NCBI GenBank assembly: GCA_028288485.1
Contig: JAQBNO010000197.1
Coordinates: 1 to 42,144, forward strand
Direction: 5' to 3'
Origin: Segetibacter sp.
Lineage (GTDB): Bacteria > Bacteroidota > Bacteroidia > Chitinophagales > Chitinophagaceae
Length of the DNA: 42,144 nucleotides
Shown: piece after piece, positions 20,201 through 25,106 of the stretch
Layout of the letters: every line of letters starts with the position of its first letter
How positions within the stretch are numbered: the first letter of the stretch is position 1
Program-made: the position numbers and the translations under genes
The notes under the pieces: model-generated
The model's input: the letters and a program-made list of their open reading frames with translations, nothing else
Databases searched by the model: none
Told to the model about the DNA's origin: nothing

Positions 20201-23200
20201 GATGGTTGAAGTTCCAACCCATCCAGCTACATACGTTACTGCTCCCGTTAATCGATCAATAGCATTTCCACTACTGACGCTTGTTGCATCAAGATCATAA
20301 GTTATCCCGGTATTTGTAGTTGCAGTAGCTGTATAAGTTTCAGTTCCCGCTCCCTCGCAACGTGTAGACGTAGCACTCATGGTGAAAACAGGGGTGCCAA
20401 CGGTCGCAGTAACTGTAACTGTATGTGTTGCAGTTTTTGGACCGTTACAACCTGCAGCACTTGCAGTAATAATTGTTGTACCACTATAGGTAGCAGAATA
20501 CGTGACTGCACCTGTTGAAGAATTAATGGTATTGCCACCAGTTATACTTGCATCATTGAGACTGTAAGTAATGCCTGTGGTTGTAGTTGCTGCAGCATCA
20601 TATATAACTGTTCCTGCTCCCTGGCAACGCGTTGATGTTGCTCCCGTTGAAAAAACAGGCGTGCCAACAGTTGGGGTGACAGTTACTGTATGTGTTGCAT
20701 TTTGAGGGCCATAACAACCGGCTGCGGTTGCAGTGATGGTTGAAGTTCCCGTCCATGTTGCCGAATAAGTTAGAGCACCTGTAGATGAATTAATTGTATT
20801 TCCCCCTGCTGTACTTGCAACGTCCAGCGTGTAAGTTATGCCGGTAGTATTAGTTGCTGAGGCGGAATAAGTAACCGTTCCGGCTGCCTGGCAAATAACC
20901 GATGTAGCGCCAGACGAAAAAACGGGGATAGTTACAGAGCCGTTGACTGTTACGGTATGAGTAGCAGTTTGCGGACCATTACAACCGGCTGCACTGGCGG
21001 TTATAATGGTAGTTCCTATCCAACTGTCTACGTAATTAACATTACCTGTTAACGCGTCTATCGTGTTGCCAGCTGCTAAACTTGCCGTGTCCAGGATATA
21101 AGTAATACCCGTAGTTGTAGTGGCTGTCGCTAAATAATTAACGGTTTCTGTAGCATGACAGCGACTAGAAGAAACTCCCATTACAAAAACCGGGGTTCCC
21201 ACTGTAGGCGTAATGGTAACGGTATGGTTTGCAGTTAACGGGCCAAAACAACCGGCTGCACTGGCAGTAATAATGGAAGTTCCGGTCCAGGCTGCAGTAT
21301 ATGTTACAATTCCCGTAGTAGCATTAATCGCGTTACCTGCAGTTAAACTTGACGCATCAAGAGTGTAAGTAATTCCGGCGGTATTTGCTGCAGTTGCAGC
21401 ATAAGTTACGGGCTCCGCTCCCTGACACCGGGTGGACGTTAAACCCGAAGAAAAAACGGGTGGGGTTACCGGCGCGTTGGTTGTTGCCGTATGGTTTGAT
21501 GTAGAAGGACCATTACAACCTGTAGCAGTTGCAGTGATCGTTGAAACCCCTGTCCAGGTAGCTGCATAAGTTACAGCACCTGTACCGGCATCTATTAAGT
21601 TGCCGCCTGCAATACTTGCTGTATCGAGGCTATAAGTAATACCAGTACTAGTGGTTGCTGTAGCAGTATATGTTACGGTTGTTGCAGCGGGGCACCTTTC
21701 TGAAGTGGCGCCCATTGCAAATACAGGCGTACCAACTGTAGCTGTAACAGTAACTGTATGTGTAGCTGTTTTAGGGCCGTTGCAACCTGCTGCACTTGCA
21801 GTAATGATAGTTGTTCCGCTCCATCCTGCTGCAAAAGTCACTTCCCCGGTTGCGGAATTGATCGTATTGCCACCCGTTACACTGGCCGTATCGAGGCTGT
21901 AAGTAATGCCGGTAGTTGTGGTTGCTGAAGAGCCGTAGAGTACCAGTCCCGGGCCCTGGCATCGTGTTGATGTAGCACCAGATGAAAAAACAGGCGTTCC
22001 AACACTTGGAGTGACGGTGACTGTATGAGTTGCTATTTGTGGTCCATAACAGCCCGCGGCACTTGCCGTGATTGTCGAAGTTCCACTCCAGGTCGCCGAA
22101 TAAGATAAAGCACCCGTGGATGAATCAATAGTATTACCGCCGGTAAGGCTTGCTGCATCAAGGCTGTAGGTGATACCTGAAGTGTTCGAAGCAGTTGCGG
22201 TATAGGTTACAGATGCCAAACCCTCGCATCGTGTAGTTGATACACCTAATAAAAATACCGGTACAGTTACCGGTGGATTTGTTGTGATAGTATGAGTAGC
22301 AGTTTTCGGACCGTTACAACCTGTCGCACTTGCGGTAATGATAGTTGTGCCGCTCCATCCGGCTGCATAAGTTACATCACCCGTTGAAGCGTTAATAGAA
22401 TTGCCGCCGGTTATACTTGCATCATCAAGACTATAAGTTATCCCGGTAGTGTTAGCGGATGTGGCAGCATAAGTTGTAGTACCTGCCGCCTGGCAACGGG
22501 TTGATGTTGCGCCAAGACTAAATATTGGTGTGGTCACGCTTGGCGTAACCGTAACAGTATGATTAGACGTTCGTGGCCCATTACAACCTGCAGCGCTTGC
22601 TGTAATGGTTGTGGTTCCGCTCCAGCCCGTGGCATAAGTTACAGCTCCGGTGGTCTCTGCAATAGTGTTTCCGCCGGTTATACTGGCAGCATCCAAAGTA
22701 TAGGTGAAGCCCGTAGAGTTAGTAGCTGTAGCGGCATATATTACTGTTCCTGCTCCCTGGCAAAGAACAGATGTAGCTCCGGAAGTAAAGACAGGTACAC
22801 CTACAGTTGGAGTGGTGGTAACGGTAAGCGTGGCTGTAGTAGCGGTACCGCAACCGGTAGCTCTTGCCGTAACGGTTGAAGGGCCCGTCCATGCTGCGGT
22901 ATAAGTTACATCGCCGGTTGCCGCATTAATAGAATTACCCGCCGCTGTAGTTGTTGCGTCAAGTGTATAAGTTATTCCTGTAGTATTAGTAGCTGTCGCC
23001 GAATAATTAACTACACCTGCACCCTGGCACCGCGTTGTTGCGGCAGTAAAAGTTGGAATCCCTACGTTTGGAGTAATGGTAACTGCCAGGCTTCCTGCAC
23101 CTGTGCTCCAAATACCTGTAGCATTATTTTGAGCTCTTAGGTAATAAGTCCCCGTACTGGTAGCATTATAAGTGGCAGCGGAAGCAGCAGTACTTGTACC

Positions 23201-24028
23201 TGTAGCAGCGGTTTGCCAATACCAGGTTACGCCGCCCGGCGGTGTGCCGGTACGTGTAAGCGTAACCCCACCAGGTAAACACTGCGGCGAATTCGATGTA
23301 GGGTTAGCCGGGTTGGCAGGTATTGGTGCAACAGCACCGCTCACAATTACGTTCTCGTTTGACCATGTTGACGTGTTATTCCTGGCATTTATGAGATATA
23401 AACGGAAGGTCACTGCTCCTATATTATTGAAAGTTGCAGCAGGTAACGTTACAGTGGGACTTTGGCTGCTTGTTGTAGCAGTACCCGTACCAATATTGGT
23501 TGCATAATTATCAATACTCGAACGAATTGCCCAGGTACTACCACTGCCATTGCCATTTGCACTTACAAGCTGGGTAAATTGTACCGTCGTTAATCTTAAA
23601 AGATATCCTGCATTTGGTGATATAGTAAACTGGTTATACTTCGTTAGATCTATAGCAGTAGCATTATTCCAGTTGCTATTTATAAAGGCAGAAGTTGATG
23701 CAACACAAGTGGTACCATTGTTTGAATAAGCACTGAAGACAGCATTTGCAGGCTGGGTGGTTACATTCCTGTTTTGTGTAAGGCAAGTTACCCCGGCTGC
23801 TGAATTAAATTGATATTGAGCAATTTGTTGGGCGGATGCAGTTGAACCCAGAAGCCATAATATGGCCGTTAAAAACGAACCTTGTAAGCCTCTCTTAAAA
23901 AATTCACGCCTCGTTTTTGCTTTTCTTATTATTTCGCCTATGCCAGCAGTAAAAAATAATACATCTTTTACAGTTAACAGAACAGGTAACAATTGCCTTA
24001 GTACGAAAGATTGGGAATGGTTCTTCAT
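5045..24028 (-). CDS. giant multidomain T9SS-secreted adhesin-like protein
   Basis: A 6,327-residue secreted protein, probably a cell-surface adhesin. In order: an unusually long signal region (1-66, hydrophobic core FLTAILWLL, cut predicted after ASA); a beta-rich N-terminal domain (67-320); 29 PKD/Ig-like repeats (321-2897); beta-sandwich regions (2898-3370); two cadherin-like modules with LDNDYD-type Ca motifs (about 3373-3455 and 3951-4040) around an IgGFc-binding-like segment (about 3465-3935); an SdrD_B-like domain interrupted by a jelly-roll insert (about 4054-4330); thrombospondin-type-3 Ca repeats (4601-5048); six SdrD_B-like domains (5049-5772); a second type-3 array (5775-6139); and a type A T9SS sorting domain (about 6244-6327, VYPNPVNK). 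No in-frame ATG, GTG or TTG exists nearer the signal core. AAAGGAGA lies about 17 bases before the ATG. It is transcribed alone. No enzymatic domain was recognised; the adhesive role is inferred from architecture. Confidence 0.93.
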   Translation of the reverse strand: MKNHSQSFVLRQLLPVLLTVKDVLFFTAGIGEIIRKAKTRREFFKRGLQGSFLTAILWLLGSTASAQQIAQYQFNSAAGVTCLTQNRNVTTQPANAVFSAYSNNGTTCVASTSAFINSNWNNATAIDLTKYNQFTISPNAGYLLRLTTVQFTQLVSANGNGSGSTWAIRSSIDNYATNIGTGTATTSSQSPTVTLPAATFNNIGAVTFRLYLINARNNTSTWSNENVIVSGAVAPIPANPANPTSNSPQCLPGGVTLTRTGTPPGGVTWYWQTAATGTSTAASAATYNATSTGTYYLRAQNNATGIWSTGAGSLAVTITPNVGIPTFTAATTRCQGAGVVNYSATATNTTGITYTLDATTTAAGNSINAATGDVTYTAAWTGPSTVTARATGCGTATTATLTVTTTPTVGVPVFTSGATSVLCQGAGTVIYAATATNSTGFTYTLDAASITGGNTIAETTGAVTYATGWSGTTTITASAAGCNGPRTSNHTVTVTPSVTTPIFSLGATSTRCQAAGTTTYAATSANTTGITYSLDDASITGGNSINASTGDVTYAAGWSGTTIITASATGCNGPKTATHTITTNPPVTVPVFLLGVSTTRCEGLASVTYTATASNTSGITYSLDAASLTGGNTIDSSTGALSYSATWSGTSTITASAAGCYGPQIATHTVTVTPSVGTPVFSSGATSTRCQGPGLVLYGSSATTTTGITYSLDTASVTGGNTINSATGEVTFAAGWSGTTIITASAAGCNGPKTATHTVTVTATVGTPVFAMGATSERCPAATTVTYTATATTSTGITYSLDTASIAGGNLIDAGTGAVTYAATWTGVSTITATATGCNGPSTSNHTATTNAPVTPPVFSSGLTSTRCQGAEPVTYAATAANTAGITYTLDASSLTAGNAINATTGIVTYTAAWTGTSIITASAAGCFGPLTANHTVTITPTVGTPVFVMGVSSSRCHATETVNYLATATTTTGITYILDTASLAAGNTIDALTGNVNYVDSWIGTTIITASAAGCNGPQTATHTVTVNGSVTIPVFSSGATSVICQAAGTVTYSASATNTTGITYTLDVASTAGGNTINSSTGALTYSATWTGTSTITATAAGCYGPQNATHTVTVTPTVGTPVFSTGATSTRCQGAGTVIYDAAATTTTGITYSLNDASITGGNTINSSTGAVTYSATYSGTTIITASAAGCNGPKTATHTVTVTATVGTPVFTMSATSTRCEGAGTETYTATATTNTGITYDLDATSVSSGNAIDRLTGAVTYVAGWVGTSTITATATGCNGPKTSTHTVTITATVGIPVFFLDLTSTRCQGAATVSYGASATNTTGITYTLDGPSRTGGNTINAATGAVTYDAGWSGTSTITASAAGCNGPATANHTVTITPTVGVPVFAIGASSSRCHATETINYSATATNTTGISYSLDAGSLAAGNTIDTLTGDVHYVNTWAGTTVITASAAGCNGPRTANHTVIVSGSVTAPVFSLGTTSVICQAPGTVTYSASASYTTGITYSIDTTSTSGGNTINASSGAVTYSAAWTGTLTITATAAGCYGPQSTSHTVTITPTVGTPVFSLGGASTRCQGAGLMTYDASATTTTGISYSLDDASITGGNTINATTGEVTYSASWSGTTVVTASAAGCNGPKTATHTVTVTPTVGTPVFIIGVTSTRCEGAGTVTYQATATNNTSITYQLDAASVSGGNVIDAVTGIVTYDVAWTGTSIITALATGCNGPSTSMHTATTTQTVGVPIFSSGSTSVRCQGAGTVSYTATATNTTGITYTLDFSSRSAGNTIHSTSGIVTYAAGWSGTSTITASAAGCNGPKTSTHTVTITPTVGRPVFNLGATSNRCYGPGVVNYSATATTSTGITYSLDASSIAAGNSIDSLTADVNYNAAWIGTTIITATATGCNGPSTSNHTVTVNGSVTVPVFASGLTSVRCQGAGTVTYAATANNATAITYTLDTASITGGNTINSATGAVTYVAAWSGISTVTASAAGCYGPQTSTHTVTITPTVGLPVFDLGTTSSRCQGAGTVNYNATATNTTGITYSLNGTSRAAGNAINAATGDVTFVAGYAGTSTITASATGCNGPRTSTHTVTVIATVGTPVFNAGATSARCQGAANVTYTATATTTTGITYTLDNNSLDGGNSINPATGTVTYVARWTGTSIITATAQGCSGPKTATHTVTVVPTVGTPVFTLGATSVRCQGSGVVRYAATATNSTRITYRLDNTTFNFGNNNYDPNTGDVQFDAAWTGTSTVTATATGCNGPVTSVHTITITPTVSTPVFAFGSNSTRCQGATTVRYTATANNSTGITYTLDATSIAAGNTIDATDGSVTYVTGWVGSSTITAHATGCNGPRTANHTVSSTSSVTTPVFTLGSSSVRCQGAANVTYTATANNTTGITYSLDGPSAAAGNIIRTNGQVTYTATWNGTTIITATAAGCNGPTTATHTVNIIPPVTTPVFVSGNASTRCQGAGIVNYSAAATNTSGITYLLDAASRAGGNSINATTGDVTYAAGWSGTSTITASAAGCFGPLAANHIVTITPTVGTPVFALGASSNRCQAAGTTIYSATSTNNTGLTYSLDAASTNWGNSINTVTGAVTFVATWTGSSTITATATGCNGPRSSVHTVTTLQTVGTPVFSIGATSTRCESVATTTYTATAPNTSGITYSLDAASLAGGCTIVSTTGAVTFSGTWEGTTVITASAAGCNGPATAQHTVTITPDGTPNFLSGSTSSRCQSPGTVTYTGSESFNSGVTYSLDAGSTSAGNTINPATGAVTYLGDWIGTSTITASATGCNGLRTAIHTVTTSSNGTPTFAMGDVSSRLQAAGTVRYSATANNGAAVTYSLDAASLSGGNTINALTGDVTYVASWNNTTIITASAPGCNGTATSTHTVSMNASIVTKQLYLSDPSQSLDRIDPVATNDITTASTATLGTTGISSSISIDNTASGSTSGTSLVIPNFVTGAGNNRYMLVGVALETSVTGITYAGQNLTLVSATGTGRPSVEIWQLKNPPLGSANVVINTSSNGSIKAGVTTFFGVDQTNPYRAPVTNSGNSTPITTIVSANNELVYDVVGIDNNPTATPSGGQTARWNIRGTFNMTGAGSTRAGAPSVTMSWGTSTNPNLWFQIALSLKPALNGLTTTTFTQSPLLCTPLKIKAANPVVVSTYIAVVNGTMPANPAITASLQYGTTNIITLNNASYNSSTGIITWDGMLGADVTIPAGQAITLDIVTAQAGVDFTIQYDSKNQPSKIDLPVSTYIEITNLDVYTAPYPGGSVIVSAVPGGNKYIRATVSDPFGASDITGLNFSFTPIGGTTTATLVATAGCTRTYEFAWNTTGASGNYNILGIAKEGYENKVRSLRGSSFYFCTTCPPVAMTDSAVGAGGAPLLLDVLDNDYDPNNNLDPSSLTITNQPNNGSALLSGGKIVYLPNGIFAGRDTLTYQVCDLTSPTPLCTTGKVYIEIDPTLIDPCADAAKSHVYYVPYPEQDARTALLASQNAGITINDIRTIISLKIPYPNMTVIWDHWEDGYEGNILSPTNTTTVIWGDGNPFNGIAPGYPNDIIPAGGSIVLDNTMDVTPRNPANIYYDGKDKIYSSGQITMTQALGEPTYFGVQAMKTNISSTTEFGQSFTIPVGQNFNSRDFRYTALFIRAAFNNTTVNIDKDNNGTFETNTVLNEGQSLLVNGGVLNGATIASNALIGVDLHFGGVDGFSSREVPIFPATWYSNVYYTPVPTTRSPDSAVVMLYNSLSRPLRVTWTSGAPATGIINLPAKTVVRFPLALSTTNTYKFVNPTGEAFTAIEIVGSYSPGSTTNLNGPNYDWSFNLISEPRLTTYATLAWAPGSTDGTGNYNPVWVTPANNTRIYVKYDGDVLNGGSVSPCGLHYDVTFTLNALKYSKVLDPDRDQSGIAIYTCDGTKIAAVYGEDPSLAPVANPGWDIGYTIQPFCAFKLVLANDDNAFTLTNRPVTIDILKNDNGFQAEIDPASVITAGYLQPKNGTVSANANGTLLYRPKQGFIGLDTLEYNVCSTPSPIVCDMARVIIKVDACPTPTNQNLISGQLFLDKNKDGLNNDGGDGFPNAKLYLYTDANCSGTINPSELKDSVLTDASGSYLFLTYPEKSTEDDFDGPGGTSTCAAGSDGTTAWLTNWTDSGDPASTGFCVTPAQPYVNTDAEIVRDGLLGYALRLKDNNVAAIRRLNLSGSTAAFLTFSYRRATASLAGGEDVLVQASTNGTTWSTVYTISGDGSIDPSYVSIFNQNITPYTSANTYIRFLTNANVDESDEIFIDNVSITYLKYPQCYITKVDTAAIIPYYQFTTASQNALTANSGGTCAFPFAFGIVKNSMTISGNLYNDANGLTDGLVDGTGIGSPSGVPVFAYLVDTAGNVAFKTTVNSTTGAYSFPLADVFVNYNVLLSTIDSALYTKAPTSAKLPAGWVSVGDAYGTINGAGSGNKAGAPTSSIAVKTELANITGVNFGIERLPSVGSGKNFVTYSGGLQTVAIPANTFTNIAVGSDPSPGTISRIRLTIFPEHVTKLTVNGIEYTNATFPLTGLIIPANAAGQPTQPVTVDPIAGFVNVVFDYYSVDNADRESLTTGTALMQLLIDTDRDGIADIDDIDDENDGITDFVEICGNGATNFSCLPGGSDPGGDDDMDGIINYRDPDIGTLNPSGSVASLDTDVDGIPDHLDADTDNDGIPDVVEAFGVDADGDGIIDNFTDTDGDGLSQNLDANNSGPAGSGQGLGFKDFDSDGRENTKDLDSDNDGIPDIVEAGGSDSNNDGSINAFGDTNGNGFNDANETSGALIITGPDANDDGRADSYPNKNTDQMGYPNPYDLDSDGDGIVDAIEAGFTGLVTISNGIVTGTSVNGWATSVQYQTTLVLSNTDGSGAANYLDIDSDDDGISDNIEGQSTNTYQVPAGTDTDNNGLADVYGTTSGTFGAAGITPYDHDSDGIPDYLDTDSDNDALPDLNEASKINTLNQATINMVDTDGDGLVNEFDIFDVNTAGTATSYENVSVNRMGSNGSFAGPSPAGSNVTLIRTYTSDPNRDWRNFNTLTLGDAVWYDFDRNGFYDAGEAPIAGATVNLYTDANADNIADGAAIATTVSDVRGGYVFTSLSKTRYLIGVVLPAGFTLGLNSVANTGNGTDNDNNGVRLSGSEVRTNSIDLTGDNATLDIGLNGTSTIGDFVFNDANGNGVQNTGETGIAGVSVFITSSNGLTLSTSTNASGLYSFAGLAAGTYTLAFTTPLGYIASVDSIGSDGTKDSDPENGKVTVLLGSGVTKTDVDAGYYIPFTLGNAIWYDFNNNGLKELNEPPIVSATVNLYTDNNGDDIADGGPIASTTTDAGGNYQFTRLVSGNYIVSVVVPPGYAFGPAAATSNIPDNNSDNDNNGVKINGGEVLTNHITMSGSNNTVDIGLIGTGSIGDFVFNDANGNGIQDDTEVGVGGVKVTLTSEFGGTTAVNTTSAGSYTFKGLIAGDYTISFTTPSGYFVTESLLGADRAKDSDPINGKVSLYLNTNEFTNDIDAGYYRPFTIGNVVWFDVNNNGEKDAAETGISGVSVHLYADDNADNVADGTPIISTTTNASGSYMFTGLKSGNYIVGMQMPLGYEPGATNATSVDANNYTDDDNNGVNVIGNEIRTNSIITLSAINNTVDFGLKGSASIGDFVWLDNNGNGIQDAGERGIEGATVSLFSPTDTITTTTDVDGHYIFESLTPGTYTMHFTTPSVPGAPKLILYIPRKATQGSDAAIDSDPNPATGNLTVTVGIGELNLKIDAGFAEDLDEDNDGIPNIVENNGYEPFKDCDRDGILNYVDSSPGCPIPIGTNLYGYPYKELVWKDLNNDGYNDFFDFDEDGILNAIDLDGDNDGIPDFRESGDNRAIDTNNDGVVDGTDNDGDGILSSADLNDNEYGDEGLLPSDMDKDGKPDFLDIESDGDGITDAVEAGYPATVSVDNGGVSGAATNGWALSVQALVNFKLLNSDGRGPANFEDIDSDDDGISDNIEGQSTGSYMVGYDTDTDGDGLTDAYDLLAGTFGGGGITPYDHDADGLPDYLDRDTDNDGAPDINEASKDFGLTQANINTNDVDEDGMLDQFDRFTLRTAALPNLYKNVSNSNMGPNGNFDGPLPSGSVVSLTKSVATGDRDWRSSNILPIRILSFSGTLVRHLAQLVWKVENEQEIDHYVVVRSNESGSLEPIAEVRSKNGVSSVYNFIDDLTNYKNDQVFYLIQQVNKNGEIFSSNVISFNTGSKDSLKVKVYPNPVNKVLMLNVSSVTRQSANVSFYDATGRLMFEKPLQLEKGENSFKFTEVSRWLKGFYMIKITVNEKAFVEKIIKE
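5603..6706 (-). other. second thrombospondin-type-3 calcium-binding array
   Basis: Residues about 5775-6142. Tandem acidic motifs such as DEDNDGIPN, DLDGDNDGIPD, DTDGDGLTD and DRDTDNDGAPD each supply the DxDxDG-type loop of thrombospondin type-3 repeats. The array ends with MGPNGNFDGPLPSG and DRDWRSSN. Its last ~170 residues closely parallel the end of the first array, including a shared SDDDGISDNIEGQST stretch and GGITPYDHDADGLPDYLD, so the two arose by segment duplication. Confidence 0.85.
6707..8884 (-). other. six SdrD_B-like domains in alternating A/B order
   Basis: Residues about 5049-5772 hold six prealbumin-like SdrD_B domains of about 120 residues. Each opens with a strand plus Ca loop. 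The first, third and fifth begin LGDAVWYDFDRNG-like (A type, with VNLYTD and VDIGL). The second, fourth and sixth begin IGDFVFNDANGNG-like (B type, with SDPENGKV and DAGYY). The A-B pair was evidently duplicated as one unit. Such domains usually form Ca-stiffened stalks. Confidence 0.85.
8885..10228 (-). other. first thrombospondin-type-3 calcium-binding array
   Basis: Residues 4601-5048. Repeated acidic loops include DTDRDGIADIDD, DDDMDGIINY, DTDVDGIPDHLD, DSDNDGIPDIVE and DSDGDGIVDAIE, alternating with short spacers in the type-3 repeat manner. It ends with MGSNGSFAGPSPAGS and DPNRDWRNF, almost the same closing element as the second array. Confidence 0.88.
15338..23068 (-). repeat. 29 tandem coding repeats of about 267 bp (PKD/Ig-like)
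   Basis: Residues 321-2897 divide without remainder into 29 units: 24 of 89 residues, and five of 87, 88, 88, 88 and 90. The consensus runs TVGTPVF, then TSTRCQGAGTVTYTATATN, TGITYSLDAAS, GGNTINAATGAVTYAA, W-GTSTITASAAGCNGP and THTVTITP. This resembles the PKD-like beta-sandwich repeats of Bacteroidota surface proteins (inference; family name not verified). Nearly every unit has two conserved cysteines, about position 16 and 75. The units have diverged at many codons, so the array is not a recent slippage product. Confidence 0.92.
17198..22540 (-). repeat. higher-order repeat: four blocks of five repeats, period 1,335 bp
   Basis: Within the 29-unit array, units five apart resemble each other more than their neighbours. 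The variant GCYGPQ occurs only in units 4, 9, 14 and 19. Units 8 and 13 share SSSRCHATET, and units 8, 13 and 18 share ID-LT plus an NG/SG ending. Units 9, 14 and 19 begin SVT-PVF. Blocks therefore run units 3-7, 8-12, 13-17 and 18-22, and the array grew partly by duplicating a 445-residue segment. Confidence 0.8.
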
Positions 24029-24457
24029 AAGAAATAGGTATAAACTCTCCTTTGTTCAAGGCAGTTTTTATAACAACGTCAGTATGAAAAGGAATATTGT
24101 TTAAGGAAGCGTTTTATAGGCATTGCAAGTAAACCGTATACTTTACTATCCTGCTACCTAAAACACTCAGGAGAAATGCGCGTTATGAAAGTTTCAGCAC
24201 TTATTGGCCACACCAGGGGAAGAAATCACGAGACGTAATCGGTTATAAATGCATGTTTATTAGGAATTGGAAGAGTATAATGAGACAGGCTACTGTAAGC
24301 AGGACTGGCTTTTGTTGCGTCGCATTTCGTTCGTCTTGCAGTATTTCAATTTTACTTTTTCCACCTTTTGCTTAAAAAGGTCAAACTTCTTCTGACACCC
24401 TTTACTTCGTTCGTTTAAAATACAGTTATTATTATCCCGTCTTCAAGTCGAGCGCTT

Positions 24458-24490
24458 TAAAAAGGAAAACCTCCTGAATAATCAAGAGGT
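24458..24490 (-). terminator. possible minus-strand terminator without an obvious gene
   Basis: ACCTC (24469-24473) pairs with GAGGT (24486-24490), extended by TG/CA after one mismatch. On the minus strand it is followed by TTTTCCTTTTT. No minus-strand gene was recognised just upstream, so it may be fortuitous or belong to an unannotated transcript. Confidence 0.25.
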
Positions 24491-24740
24491 AATATTTACT
24501 CAAATTTTATCAGGTTCTATTTGTGGTGGTTCTTCATAGAAATCCCAGGGAAATTTGAATGGGAACTAAAATAACATTTACTATAACGAATGTTGTTAAC
24601 TTTTATTGCAATGAGGGTGTCGTTCTTTTAAACAACCGCGCGGTTTACATTTTAGTTAACGGGAAAAAGATTCGCCGGGTAAATAAAAAGCAATAAACGT
24701 AGAATCTTCGATGCACCCGGTTTACTCCCAAACCGTTGCT

Positions 24741-24830
24741 GACTTGTTGATAAAAAAAACAAGTGTACAAGTGAGTGACACAACGATGTTTAATAGAATT
24801 ACTACCGCTCGTCCCCCAAAAAAAATAAAA
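24741..24830 (+). repeat. dispersed repeat family 1, copy 3, with short ORF
   Basis: The core GTGAGTGACACAACGATG lies at 24771-24788, identical to copy 2, preceded by TTGTTGATAAAAAAAACAA and followed by ATAGAATT and an A-rich run. The core ATG (24786) opens a 45-codon frame ending at 24923 that begins MFNRITTARPPKK, rich in Lys and Arg. Whether the frame is translated is unknown. Confidence 0.7.
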
Positions 24831-25009
24831 ATTTTCGTAACAAGGGCATTGAATAAAATGGGTAATAACCACCTTCTTTCAGGAACGACAATTGATAAAA
24901 ATTTCAACAGCTTGCAAAGTTGAAAGCATATAGATGCAGGATCTAAAAGGAGGATATTAAAACTTTGAGCGAATGTTGAACCTGGAGGTGAACATAGGTA
25001 TTAACCTGA

Positions 25010-25102
25010 ATGAACACTGAAAAAAGAAATGCCAGGAAAGCCTACGGGAATGATTTTAGCAGTAAAAATTTTTTGGGAGGAATTATGAAGGAAAAACAAT
25101 AG
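25010..25102 (+). CDS. possible 30-residue small protein ahead of the response regulator
   Basis: The frame starts at an ATG and encodes 30 mostly hydrophilic residues beginning MNTEKRNARKAYG and ending GGIMKEKQ. Its stop codon is 4 bases before the ATG of the response regulator, an arrangement typical of translational coupling. GGGAGG at 25075-25080 lies inside its 3' end, 4 bases before an internal in-frame ATG (25085) that would yield only MKEKQ. It could be a leader peptide or small partner protein. Not recognised. Confidence 0.35.
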   Translation: MNTEKRNARKAYGNDFSSKNFLGGIMKEKQ

Positions 25103-25106
25103 CTCC

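Larger units (their letters stand above)
24029..25009. other. intergenic region upstream of the giant gene
   Basis: Nearly 1 kb without a confident gene. It holds the 5' leader of the giant gene (no clear TAnnTTTG promoter seen), dispersed repeat copy 3 (24741-24830), a weak minus-strand hairpin with a T-rich tail (24458-24490), and a short echo of the giant gene's start region (24524-24550). Open frames on both strands at 24645-24923 overlap the dispersed repeat and are not called as genes. Confidence 0.55.

Noticed and set aside
15129-22904. Many open frames on the plus strand inside the giant gene (up to 153 codons)
   Set aside because: They are antisense shadows of a repetitive Thr/Ala/Gly-rich gene; they repeat with the 267-bp period and have no independent start or protein-like composition.
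15338-23068. Regularly spaced repeats suggesting a CRISPR array
   Set aside because: The units are 267 bp, coding in one frame, diverged and without spacers.
24300-24330. Possible sixth copy of repeat family 1 (TTGTTGCGTCGCA)
   Set aside because: Only about 11 bases match the variant core and no flanking similarity was seen.
24645-24907. Minus-strand frames opposite dispersed repeat copy 3
   Set aside because: They are antisense to the repeat and show no protein-like pattern or family.
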